Assembly: GCF_032362555.1 (NCBI RefSeq)
Contig: NC_083532.1
Span: forward strand, 3,857,001 to 3,921,000
Length of the DNA: 64,000 nucleotides
Source of the DNA: Amyelois transitella
Taxonomy: Eukaryota; Arthropoda; Insecta; Lepidoptera; Pyralidae
Direction: 5' to 3'
Positions 30,901 to 36,226 of the stretch are shown one piece after another. Numbering within the stretch: position 1 is the stretch's first letter; each line of letters begins with the position of its first letter. Under the pieces are notes generated by a model that saw only the letters and a program-made list of their open reading frames with translations, did no database searches and had not been told where the DNA came from. Position numbers and translations under genes: made by a program.

Positions 30901-33731
30901 TTCGAGGTGCCCGAAGAGATTTCGATCTCGTAACGATTTGAGAACGCACGTTAGATTGAAGCATCCATCTTATTTAGCTGTTATTGAGGTAAGTTTGACA
31001 CACAGGTGGATTTGATGGTCCAGCGGTGAGTGAGTGCCGTGTGGTTCCCGGCACCGATACCAAAAAGGAATAGGACCACTACATGTCTTTTCCATGGATG
31101 TCGTAAAAGGCGACTAAGGGATAGGCTTACAAACTTGGGATTCTTTTTTTAGAAGATGGGCTAGCAACCTGTCACTATATGGATCTCAATTTCATATATA
31201 TCCATCTTTTAGCCATAAAGCTGAACGTAGCCTTTCAGAATTAGTAGACTATTGGCTCTGTTCACTTTAATATTTCGCTAATGAATTTTCTGTGGCGACA
31301 TCTTTACGCTACATGTCACAAAAACAAATCACACGACGCTATCAGTCATAAACAGCGAAAAGTCTAAATCGCGCAAGCAAATATTTCTCGGATTGGAGCA
31401 TATAGGTATACAACCTCCGACACAACATCATGCGGTTCCTCAGGCATCACACCTAGCTTGGCGCCTAGCACCACCTAGATCTTCCCTTTGTGGAACATAC
31501 ATATAATCACGTCTATATCCCTTGCGGGGTAGACAGAGCTAACAGTCTTGTAAAGACTGATAGGCCACGTTCAGCTATTTGGCTTTAAGATAGAATTGAG
31601 ATTCAAATAGTGACAGGTTGCTAGCCCATCGTCTAAAAACAAGAATCCCAAGTTTATAAGCCTACCCCTTAGTCGCCTTTTACGACATCCATGTGAGAGA
31701 GATGGAGTGGCCCTATTCTTTTTTTGGTGCCTGAAACCACACGGCAAATAAAATGTGTTGATTTGTTGATTAATGATTTCAGATACCGGGTCTCAACCCC
31801 ACCCCTGAAGATGTGATGAGAGTGTTACGTCTGAATGGCATTCAGCACGAACGGATTATTGAAATCACCAAAATGTCTTTCGCAAAGGTATTTACGAGTG
31901 CTCGTGTAAATGAAAAAAAAAGGCACAAATATGTAGGTCTTGGTATAATACGAGTATCTGTGTAATGTGCTCAGACTAGGTACTAATTAGTTAGAAATTA
32001 AAGATATATTTAGTGTTAAGGTAAGAAATCATATACTTACATATAGTCACGTATTTATATTTATATAAAAAAACTTACTTTGGCGTTTACAATATTACCT
32101 AGTTGATATTATTAACGATGCAAAGAAGCGGAAAATCTTTATCTTTAATAAATTTTTTTTGATATTTTTAAATTTATTATCGAATTCTCAAAATGTGGAG
32201 ACAACCAGACTCAGTAGTATGATGCGCGCGAAAAACTATCGCTGTTTCACTTTTTACTATGACGTGGAACGGGACAGCGATAGTTTTTCGCGCGATGAAA
32301 ACGACACGCTACGATGTTTGATGTCCAATCGCATTCACTATGGAAACAGGGAACGTCGAGTGTCGTACCGACGTGCGCCCGCGCATTGTCGCTCCTGAAT
32401 CACGTGCTGCAGGAACCGGTCGATTTCCAATCGAAAACTGACACCGGTATGTGTTTATTTTGCATTTCTTAATTAATTTCTGTGTAAATTACCTACTGTG
32501 CCGTGTGGTTCCCGGCACTAATAGAAAAAAGAATAGGACCACTCCATCTTTTTCCCCATGGATGTCGTAAAAGGCGACTAAGGGGTAGGCTTATATACTT
32601 GGGATTCTTCTTTTAGGCGATGGGCTAGCAACCTGTCACTATTCGAATCTCAATTCTATCTTGAAGCAAAATAGCTGAACGTGGCCATTCAGTCTTTTCA
32701 AGACTGTTGGCTCTGTCTACCCCGCAAGGGATATAGACGTGATTATATGTATGTATGTATGTATGTAAATTACCTGAGTCACTGGTATGGAACGTAGGAA
32801 TGCTTTTTTGTCTAAAAACTGGATTTACCCAATTCTAGATTGTGGAAAATTTATTATTGACTAACGCACCCCGGGCTCCACTCCAGATAGGCGAAGATGT
32901 GACCGGGACTAACGCCTTGCGGGGTAGACAGAGCCAACAGTCTTGAAAAGACTGATAGGCCACGTTCAGCTGTGTATGAACTTTATCATGGAATTGAGAT
33001 TCTAATAGTGACTATAGTATATATAATAGGTTAGATAGACTATATAATAGGTTGCTAGTCCATCGCCTACAAGAGGAATCCCAGGTTCACAAGCCTGTCC
33101 CTTAGTCGCCTTTTACAAAATCAATGGGATAAAGTTGAAGTGGTTCTTTTCTTTAGTGCCGGGAACCACACGGCAATTAATTTATATGTTACAGAATACC
33201 CGCCGTATAATATAGTGAAATCGCCTCGTAGACCCAAGATACTTCAACGCAGGGAGAGTGGCAGTCATGAAAATAAATACCCCATTTTGACAGGGGAGGT
33301 AAAATTGCATTTGTACTAACTTGTTTTGAAAATACATGCCTACAACATACATTGGATGTTTATTACATACATATATACATATGGTCACGTCTATATCCCT
33401 TGCGGGGTAGACAGAGCCAACAGTCTTTGAAAAGACTGGATGGCCACGTTCAGCTATTTGGCTTAATGATAGAAATGAGATTCAAATAGTGACAGGTTGC
33501 TAACCCATCGCCTAAAAAAGAAGAGGAAGGACCACTCCATCTCTTTCTCATGGATGTCGTAAAAGGCGACTAAGGGATAGGCTTATAAACTCGGGATTCT
33601 TCTTTTAGGCGACAGGCTAGCAACCTGTCACTATTTCAATCTCAATTATATCATTAAGCCAAGTGGCCATTCAATCAATCCAATTATCAATTCAGTACAC
33701 TCTGTACATAAATCTTTTTAAAATTGGCAAT

Positions 33732-33778
<47 letters not shown>

Positions 33779-34383
33779 TTCAATATTCAATCTCTATAAA
33801 AATGTATTCTCTCGTCCACATTCTATTCTAAGTTTAATTAATATTGTAAAGTTGACGTTGTTGAAGAAAATGCTGCAGTGCAGTTTGTTACCGCTTCTTC
33901 TGCACTGACGCCTTGGAAGCGGCAGTAAACTTAGTTTTTAAGTAATTTATTTGACGTCAACCAATGTTGTTAAACCATACGTTTTGACAATTATTAAGCG
34001 ATATATAGTATCCTATAATAATGAATAAAAATTTTGAATTAGAATCTTTTTAAGACTGTCTCTGTCTACCCCGCAAGGGATATTGGCCTGATTATCCTAC
34101 TACTATTATAAAGGCGAAAGTTTGTATGGATGTTTGTTACTCTTTCACGCAAAAACTACTGAACCGATTACCATGAAATTTGGTATGTAGGTAGCTGAAG
34201 ACCCAGAATAACACATAGGCTACTTTTTATCCCAGAGTTCCCGCGGGATTGTTTCCATGCGGACGAAGTCGCGGGCGGCCTCTAGTATGTATATATGTAC
34301 ACTATCGTCCACAGCTCCCTCTGTTGGCGGAAGGAGATCGCACGCTCAGAATGGAACTGGAAGAGGCTACTATGTTACAATAA
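6997..34383 (+). CDS. Large multi-C2H2 zinc-finger protein, 28 coding exons, 1389 aa
   Basis: Exons: 6997-7112, 7622-8989, 9796-9905, 10452-10553, 11093-11176, 12033-12079, 12583-12699, 13791-13849, 14679-14778, 15362-15421, 15683-15789, 16574-16747, 18501-18621, 19098-19253, 20409-20529, 21925-22069, 22897-23004, 23494-23650, 24138-24253, 24913-25002, 25721-25821, 27667-27778, 28726-28773, 30850-30988, 31783-31887, 32413-32446, 33195-33298, 34315-34383. All junctions are GT-AG with matching phase; the total is 4170 nt including TAA. The acidic N-terminal part includes a CxxC...CxxC cluster (about residues 305-350). C2H2 or C2HC fingers start near 493, 524, 663, 739, 771, 802, 833, 860, 893, 990, 1018, 1082, 1112, 1154, 1189 and 1256. 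An example is YVCVTCGKRFLDKQTLDEH. Nearly every finger is split between two exons. An AT-hook-like GRPR occurs near residue 705. Probably a nuclear DNA-binding protein; targets and ortholog not recognised. Exon 20 could alternatively end at 24952, but readthrough to 25002 fits. Confidence 0.85.
9081..9347 (+). repeat. Family A SINE, full length
   Basis: Begins CCGTGTGGTTCCCGGCAC and ends GACGTGATCATATG plus TATG repeats. A short reverse tail fragment (9348-9400) abuts it tail-to-tail. Confidence 0.9.
9484..9676 (+). repeat. Family A SINE, 5' truncated
   Basis: Starts in the GATAGGCTTACAAACTTGGG block and runs to GACGTGATTATATTTATG. Confidence 0.85.
9938..10190 (-). repeat. Family I SINE body
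   Basis: Reverse copy of the 23225-23475 sequence, including CATGGACCCTGGATTGGG and the CACGATGTTTTCCCTCACCG block. It fills most of the intron after the exon ending at 9905. Confidence 0.8.
10570..10661 (+). repeat. Family H element fused to a family A SINE
   Basis: GATGATTCGGCTCGACCGCC through GCCTGGGGAACCGCGCGAC. The same block recurs at 14945-15165, and in reverse at 20262-20372 and 31288-31490. Here it replaces the 5' end of the family A copy that follows. Confidence 0.75.
10662..10882 (+). repeat. Family A SINE, 5' end replaced by family H
   Basis: Runs from GACCACTCCATATCTTTCCC to the TATG tail. The normal GCCGTGTGG start is absent and family H sequence joins directly. Confidence 0.85.
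11306..11582 (-). mobile_element. Non-autonomous Helitron-like element
   Basis: Read on the minus strand it starts TCTATACTAATATT after an A and ends ...GCGGGCACAGCTAG before a T. Those are Helitron hallmarks (TC...CTAG ends, A/T insertion, no target duplication). Same family at 18803, 24526, 43752 and 59004. Confidence 0.85.
11645..11799 (-). repeat. Degenerate interspersed repeat
   Basis: Related to 29345-29515 and 6715-6960, with GGGAACTATAGTTTTTACCG and TTTCGCATTTATAATATTAG blocks. Confidence 0.55.
11800..11992 (+). repeat. Family A SINE, truncated
   Basis: Runs from ATGTCGTACAAGGCGAC to GGATAAAGACGTT, without the 5' end or the TATG tail. Confidence 0.75.
12857..13050 (-). repeat. Family A SINE
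   Basis: Reverse copy with an ACAT-repeat tail at 12857 and GTCACGTCTATTACCC; the 5' end is lost. A second tail fragment of the same family lies at 13060-13150. Confidence 0.8.
13384..13431. repeat. Perfect 22-bp palindrome with 4-nt loop
   Basis: Arms 13384-13405 and 13410-13431 are exact reverse complements (TACGGCAAAACGAAGC...), with loop AGTA. It lies in the intron before the exon at 13791. Confidence 0.95.
13488..13690 (-). repeat. Family C repeat
   Basis: Contains ATCGCTTAATAATTGTCAAA, GCCGCTTCCAAGGCGTCAGT and CACTGCAGCATTTTCTTC. These landmarks recur at 22400, 25385, 27080, 28365, 33823 and 62880. The A-rich end lies at the left, so the copy is reversed. Class uncertain. Confidence 0.75.
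14034..14290 (+). repeat. Family B tRNA-derived SINE
   Basis: Full-length copy with GGTTCGAATCTCGGC as box B region and a TTTA-repeat tail. It lies in the intron after the exon ending at 13849. Confidence 0.9.
14367..14612 (-). repeat. Family A SINE
   Basis: Reverse copy from an ACATACATACAT tail to ATGGAGTGGTCCTATTC. A plus-strand tail fragment (14300-14362) abuts it. Confidence 0.85.
14880..15240 (+). repeat. Family A SINE interrupted by family H
   Basis: Family A sequence to GGGATAGGCTTG at about 14942 resumes at GGACTTAGGATCC near 15160. The intervening block (14943-15159) is family H. Confidence 0.8.
14943..15159 (+). repeat. Family H element
   Basis: Most complete copy in the window, from TAGCGGGGGCGATGATTCGG to GATAGCGTCGCGTGATTTTA. 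The internal block ATGCGCGATTTAGACTTTTC recurs in reverse near 31345-31370. No coding potential; class unknown. Confidence 0.65.
15440..15600 (+). repeat. Short minisatellite (TTTCTCACTCTAAACC-like)
   Basis: About seven imperfect units with period near 21 bp follow the exon ending at 15421. Two related units follow the exon ending at 12699. Confidence 0.7.
15833..16130 (-). mobile_element. RTE-like LINE 3' fragment (RT C-terminus)
   Basis: A 93-codon open frame at 16121-15840 begins MLRWFGHEERMNESRLTKQI, the C-terminal tail typical of RTE-type LINE reverse transcriptases. It is followed by a 3' end GGCGTGATTTTATGTATG. No upstream RT domain is present. Related fragments lie at 18639, 27884, 34450 and 35915. 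Confidence 0.8.
17318..17415 (-). repeat. Family A SINE fragment
   Basis: Short reverse fragment with AAATAGTGACAGGTTGCTAGCC and TATGACATCCATGG blocks. Confidence 0.7.
17686..17937 (+). repeat. Family A SINE, full length
   Basis: From GCCGTGTGGTTCCCGGCACC to GACGTGATTATATGTATG. It lies in the long intron before the exon at 18501. Confidence 0.9.
18639..18785 (-). mobile_element. RTE-like LINE 3' fragment
   Basis: Near-identical to 15833-15965, beginning with the ACATACATACAT tail complement and AAATCACGCCTCTTTCCCGG. It lies eighteen bases after the exon ending at 18621. Confidence 0.8.
18803..19057 (+). mobile_element. Helitron-like element, 5' truncated
   Basis: From AAGCTGAAGAGTTTGTTTG to GCGGGCACAGCTAG. 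The first dozen bases of the TCTATACTAATATT start are missing. Confidence 0.8.
19283..19540 (-). repeat. Family A SINE, full length
   Basis: Reverse copy from ACATACATACATATGGTCAC to CCGGGAACCACACGGC. Confidence 0.9.
19566..19753 (+). mobile_element. Helitron-like element, second subfamily
   Basis: Starts CTACTAATATAATAAATGCG, contains AAAACTACTGAACCGATTAC and ends GGGGGCCTCTAG before T. Closely related to 34095-34285. Confidence 0.75.
19767..19975 (-). repeat. Family B SINE, head truncated
   Basis: Reverse copy with the GGGACAAACGACACAGATTG tail and box B region GGGATTCGAACCCGGGACC. The distal half of the tRNA-like head is replaced. Confidence 0.8.
20123..20255 (+). repeat. Family A SINE, truncated, interrupted by family H
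   Basis: Runs from TTCCCCTTTCTTCTTTTAGGC to CCCCGCAAGGGAT, then joins a reverse family H copy (20262-20372). Confidence 0.75.
20262..20372 (-). repeat. Family H element, partial
   Basis: Reverse copy with CTGGCGGAAGACCTTCCC and CGAGCCCGAATCATCGCTC. It sits in the tail of a family A copy, 37 bp before the exon at 20409. Confidence 0.7.
20565..21070 (+). repeat. 31-bp minisatellite in a zinc-finger gene intron
   Basis: About fifteen units of TACTTTTTGTCACTCAATTC-type sequence with period 31 bp. They are most regular from 20640 to 20810 and decay to the right. The array starts about 35 bp after the donor at 20530. Units are direct and contiguous with no unique spacers. Confidence 0.9.
21089..21265 (-). 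repeat. Family A SINE, partly degenerate
   Basis: Reverse copy with an ACAT tail and CTATATCCCTTGCGGGGTA, then deletions before CGCCTTTTACGACATCCAT. Confidence 0.8.
21634..21894 (-). repeat. Family A SINE, full length
   Basis: Reverse copy with four ACAT units and the complete GGGAACCACACGGCA end, thirty bases upstream of the acceptor of the exon at 21925. Confidence 0.9.
22101..22374 (-). repeat. Family A SINE with duplicated 5' terminus
   Basis: Full-length reverse copy. The terminal GTGCCGGGAACCACACGG block occurs twice in tandem (about 22336-22374). Confidence 0.9.
22400..22615 (+). repeat. Family C repeat
   Basis: Forward copy with TTGGAAGCGGCAGTAAACTT and TTTGATGTCAACCAATTTTG. It ends in the A-rich AATAAACATTTTGAATTTGA 3' end that sets orientation. 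Confidence 0.75.
22626..22798 (+). repeat. Family A SINE, 5' truncated
   Basis: From TTATAAACTTGGGATTCAT to GACGTAACTATATGAATGA. Confidence 0.85.
23205..23478 (+). repeat. Family I SINE body
   Basis: From AGTTTGAATACTAACCGATG to GGGACTAAAGCCAGGAAG. It ends about 15 bp before the acceptor of the exon at 23494. The tRNA-like head is missing. Confidence 0.8.
23824..24104 (-). repeat. Family A SINE, full length
   Basis: Reverse copy with an inserted GTGTCCGTGTCCGTGTG stretch near the tail, ending CCCGGAACCACACGGC. Confidence 0.85.
24300..24521 (-). repeat. Family A SINE with internal deletion
   Basis: Reverse copy in the intron after the exon ending at 24253. It lacks the TGGCCACGTTCAGC block, and its 5' end abuts a Helitron-like element. 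Confidence 0.85.
24526..24795 (+). mobile_element. Non-autonomous Helitron-like element
   Basis: Starts TCTATACTAATATTATAAAG after an A and ends GGGCATAGATAG before a T. The usual CTAG terminus has become ATAG. Confidence 0.85.
25042..25133 (-). repeat. Family A SINE fragment, head-to-head with the next copy
   Basis: Reverse tail part truncated at CACGTTCAGCCGTTATG, immediately followed by a forward full-length copy. Confidence 0.8.
25134..25371 (+). repeat. Family A SINE, near full length
   Basis: From GCCGTGTGGTTACCGGCAC to GACGTGACTATATA, adjoining a family C copy. Confidence 0.85.
25375..25640 (-). repeat. Family C repeat
   Basis: Reverse copy with TTTACTGCCGCTTCCAAGGC and AACTGCACTGCAGCATTTTC. 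A (TA) microsatellite follows at 25645-25670. Confidence 0.8.
25847..26104 (-). repeat. Family A SINE, full length
   Basis: Reverse copy with ACAT tail and complete GGGAACCACACGGCA end, directly downstream of the exon ending at 25821. Confidence 0.9.
26110..26310 (+). repeat. LINE-like 3' tail fragment (family G)
   Basis: Contains TAAGGGATAAGCCCGCTTTTGT and ends GGGAACAATAAAGCATTTAC with a TTAC repeat. Related to 44040-44226 and 59528-59600. Likely the 3' end of a non-LTR element. Confidence 0.55.
26312..26575 (-). repeat. Family A SINE, diverged
   Basis: Reverse copy with an ACACATGGGAAAGATATGGAG variant block, shared with the tandem segment that follows. Confidence 0.85.
26588..26818 (-). 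repeat. Family B tRNA-derived SINE, full length
   Basis: Reverse copy from GGGACAAATTACACAGATTG to the complete tRNA-like head GCTGCGCCACAGAGGCC. Confidence 0.9.
26819..27370. repeat. Tandem segment array derived from a family A SINE
   Basis: A unit of about 144 bp (CTTTTAACTACA..., GAAGAAAT.AATAAGGTACCAC, CCCTTAGTCGCCTTTTACGA, AAAACCACACGGCA) starts at 26823, 26967 and 27313. The last spacing is enlarged by a family C copy at 27080-27245. Confidence 0.75.
27080..27245 (-). repeat. Family C repeat inside the tandem array
   Basis: Reverse copy with ATATCGCTTAATAATTGTCA and CCGCCGCTTCCAAGGCGTC, truncated at AACAAACTGCG. Confidence 0.75.
27407..27665 (+). repeat. Family A SINE inserted into coding exon 22, re-creating its splice acceptor
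   Basis: Complete copy flanked by a 12-bp duplication GGCGAACTCTGG at 27390-27401 and 27666-27677. The duplicated bases are the start of exon 22. The SINE's TATG tail ends in A, which together with the first G of the duplication makes a new AG (27665-27666). Splicing there restores the frame. Use of the older acceptor (27389-27390) would reach an in-frame TAG in the SINE within 17 codons. Confidence 0.92.
27884..28105 (-). mobile_element. RTE-like LINE 3' fragment, degenerate
   Basis: Reverse fragment with AAATCACGCCTCTTTCCCGG, CCTTTACCAGGACGTCCTTA and a deletion relative to 15833-16130. Confidence 0.75.
28118..28350 (-). repeat. Family A SINE
   Basis: Reverse copy with degenerate tail and complete CCGGGAACCACACG end. 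Confidence 0.8.
28365..28600 (-). repeat. Family C repeat, second subfamily
   Basis: Contains GGTATCACTTATTGACGTCA, AAGAAGCGGCGGAACAAACT and ACTGCAGCATTTTCATC. This variant matches 62880-63048 better than the other copies do. Confidence 0.75.
28814..29023 (+). repeat. Family A SINE with deletions
   Basis: From GTCGTGTGGTTCCCTGCACC to GACTATATGTATG, lacking part of the GACTAAGGGATAGGC block. Confidence 0.8.
29024..30385. other. Intron sequence, mostly unassigned
   Basis: Part of the intron between the exons at 28773 and 30850. A degenerate repeat lies at 29345-29515 (GATCTATAGTTTTTACCGGG, TTTCGCATTAATAATATTAG). No coding or structural signal could be recognised in the rest. Confidence 0.5.
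30388..30644 (+). repeat. Family A SINE
   Basis: Near-complete copy flanked by AAAAGAATGCC on both sides (about 30380-30390 and 30644-30654). Its tail begins the tandem array at 30613. Confidence 0.85.
30613..30845 (+). repeat. Three-copy 78-80 bp tandem repeat ending at a splice acceptor
   Basis: Units start at 30613, 30693 and 30771 (GACGTGACCATATATATG...AAGCACCCTGTATATG). Each unit joins the SINE tail to the original intron sequence. The third runs into the pyrimidine-poor acceptor at 30848-30849 of the exon at 30850. Confidence 0.9.
31036..31265 (+). repeat. Family A SINE interrupted by family H
   Basis: From GCCGTGTGGTTCCCGGCACC to ACTATTGGCTCTGTT, where a reverse family H block begins. 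It starts 47 bp after the exon ending at 30988. Confidence 0.8.
31288..31490 (-). repeat. Family H element
   Basis: Reverse copy with CACACGACGCTATCAGTCAT, GAAAAGTCTAAATCGCGCA and GGTTCCTCAGGCATCACACC. Confidence 0.7.
31495..31745 (-). repeat. Family A SINE, full length
   Basis: Reverse copy from ACATACATATAATCACGTC to GAAACCACACGGCA, 37 bp before the exon at 31783. Confidence 0.9.
32225..32294. repeat. Perfect 21-bp inverted repeat with 28-nt loop
   Basis: Arms CGCGCGAAAAACTATCGCTG+T (32225-32245) and their exact complement (32274-32294) are GC-rich at the base. They lie about 120 bp upstream of the 34-nt exon at 32413. Could be a MITE remnant or hairpin-forming RNA segment. Confidence 0.9.
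32500..32767 (+). repeat. Family A SINE with clear target duplication
   Basis: Complete copy with TATG tail, flanked by TGTAAATTACCT on both sides. Support for copy-and-paste insertion with tail-side duplication. Confidence 0.92.
32818..32912 (+). repeat. Family I SINE fragment
   Basis: CTGGATTTACCCAATTCTAG through GTGACCGGGACTAACGCC, diverged. Confidence 0.6.
32913..33175 (-). repeat. Family A SINE
   Basis: Reverse copy beginning CTTGCGGGGTAGACAGAGCC without an ACAT tail, with a 24-bp internal duplication near 33020-33050. It ends in the GGGAACCACACGGCA end, 20 bp before the exon at 33195. Confidence 0.85.
33363..33665. repeat. Head-to-head pair of family A SINEs
   Basis: A reverse part (33363-33515) stops at CGCCTAAAAAAG and joins a forward part (33516-33665) starting AGGACCACTCCATC. 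Together they form an imperfect inverted repeat of about 150 bp per arm. Confidence 0.85.
33735..33775. repeat. (TA)n microsatellite
   Basis: About 20 TA units at the left border of a family C copy. Confidence 0.95.
33823..34050 (+). repeat. Family C repeat
   Basis: Forward copy from ATTCTATTCTAAGTTTAATT through TGCAGTGCAGTTTGTTACCG to TGAATAAAAATTTTGAATT. A family A tail fragment follows (34050-34094). Confidence 0.8.
34095..34285 (+). mobile_element. Helitron-like element, second subfamily
   Basis: Starts TCCTACTACTATTATAAAGG after an A and ends GCGGGCGGCCTCTAG before a T. Its 3' end is 29 bp from the acceptor of the last zinc-finger exon (34315). Confidence 0.85.
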
Positions 34384-34843
34384 GTTTAACTGTTGTTACT
34401 TTAATATTAAATGAAGTATGTGATTATTTTATTTTTTTATTTATAATTTGTGGAGAAGATGAATGAAAGCAGGTTGACTAAGCAGATATACAATATTATT
34501 TTAGTTGTCTTTGTGGAGAGGATGAATGAAAGCAAAACAAAAAAAAAGACTAAGCAGATATTATACAAGGAAAGTGTGGAGGGAAAGGTCGGAGTGGGAA
34601 GACGTAGACGAACGTATCTTGATCAAATTAAGGACGTCCTGGCAAAGGGTCAGGTCAAGAATACCGAAATCGCCGAGTTTGCATGAAGAAACTTATGAAT
34701 GTGGATGAAGCGAAGGAAGTATGCAGAGATCGTGGCAAGTGAAAAGATGTAGTCTCTGCCTACCCCTCCGAGAAAAAGGCGTGATTTTATGTATGTATGT
34801 AGGCGATTTCCTCGTGGCAACCTGTCGCTATTTGAGTCTCGAT
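34384..34843 (+). mobile_element. 3' flank of the zinc-finger gene with RTE-like LINE fragment
   Basis: A possible ATTAAA polyadenylation variant lies at 34406-34411, 23 nt after the stop. From about 34450 a forward RTE-like fragment encodes RT C-terminal residues (GRRRRTYLDQIKDVLAKGQ), with an internal duplication of GAATGAAAGCA. It ends GGCGTGATTTTATGTATGTA at about 34800. Confidence 0.75.
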
Positions 34844-35101
34844 TACATACATACATGATCACGTCTATATCCCTTGCGGGGTAGACAGAGCCAACAGTCT
34901 TGAAAAGACTGAATGGCCACGTTCAGCTATTTGGCTTAGTGATAGAATTGAGATTCAAATAGTGACAGGTTGCTAGCCCATCGCCTAAAAAGAAATCCCA
35001 AGTTTGTAAGCCTATCCCTTAGTCGCCTTTTACGACATCCATGGGAAAGAGATGGAGTGGTCCTATTCTTTTTTTGTATTGGTGCCGGGAACCACACGGC
35101 A
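34844..35101 (-). repeat. Family A SINE, full length
   Basis: Reverse copy with all family blocks and complete GGGAACCACACGGCA end. Confidence 0.92.
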
Positions 35102-35189
35102 GTCTCGATTACAGCTGTACGTAAACGCCACCTAGGATAACGACTGGGACAAAGACTATACGAGTCTCACACGTACACCAAGTAACGTA

Positions 35190-35795
35190 ACATTCACAGT
35201 ATAATCTTGATCCCCGGCTCGCACTGGTAGCCAAATACTTTAGGAATTAATACTATCAAAATGAAGCTATTATTGTTCTTTATCACTATATTGTATTAGA
35301 CGTTACAACACACGGACACACGCACACTACTTAACAGTCACATACATATACTGTTAGTCCCCGGCTCCAAATATCGCGGAGAAAACACTTAAAGGCTATT
35401 ATTCTACTTTTTCACTATATTAAACGATACGACACACGGACACACGCACACTACTTAACAGTCACACACGTATAATCTTGGTCCCCGGCTCCCACTGGTA
35501 GCCAAATATCGTGGAGAAAACACTACTAAAGAAAAGGCTATTAATGTACTTTATCACTATATAATATTAAACGATACGACACACGGACACACGCACACTA
35601 CTTAACAGTCACACACGTATAATTTTGGTCCCCGGCTCCCACTGGTAGCCAAATATCGTGGAGAAAACACTACTAAATAAAAGACTATGAATGTACTTTA
35701 TCACTATATAATATTAAACGATACGACACACGGACACACGCACACTACTTAACAGTCACACACGTATAATCTTGGTCCCCGGCTCCCACTGGTAG
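35190..35795 (-). repeat. Tandem array derived from the last exon and 3' UTR of the gene at 35756
   Basis: Five copies of GTCCCCGGCTCC at about 35212, 35357, 35481, 35627 and 35773. Spacings are about 145, 124, 146 and 146 bp, and each unit also carries CACGGACACACGCACAC. On the minus strand the first unit encodes the protein C-terminus (YQWEPGTKIIRV, stop). The later units repeat that coding end as 3' UTR. Confidence 0.88.
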
Positions 35796-36166
35796 CCCCC
35801 CCTCCCGATAAAGCTGCTCACGGATGGCTTCATGTCCGTCCTGGTGTAAACCACGTTCGTTGACGGATCTCTGAAACCATAAAACCAGTATTTGTTTATT
35901 TGAATCATGAAAACTCTGAAATGAATGTGGATGAAGCGAAGGAAATATGCAGAGATCAAGAGATAGTCGGCCTCTGTGGCGCAGCGGTAGTACGCTTGTC
36001 TGTGACACCGGAGGTCCCGGGTTCGAATCCCGGCCAGGGCATGATGAGAAAAGAACTTTTTCTGATTGCCCTGGGTCTTGGATGTTTATCTATATAAGTA
36101 TTTATTATAAAATATAGTATCGTTGAGTTAGTATCTCGTAACACAAGTTTCGAACTTACTTCGAGG

Positions 36167-36226
<60 letters not shown>

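Noticed and set aside
30510..30964. Overlapping minus-strand frames with IYMVTSHTYI-type repeats
   Set aside because: They are translations of TATG/ACAT repeats and the 80-bp tandem array, antisense to a real exon.
32159..32398. 79-codon frame across the GC-rich hairpin
   Set aside because: No recognisable domain, it overlaps the inverted repeat, and the gene's exons join in phase without it.
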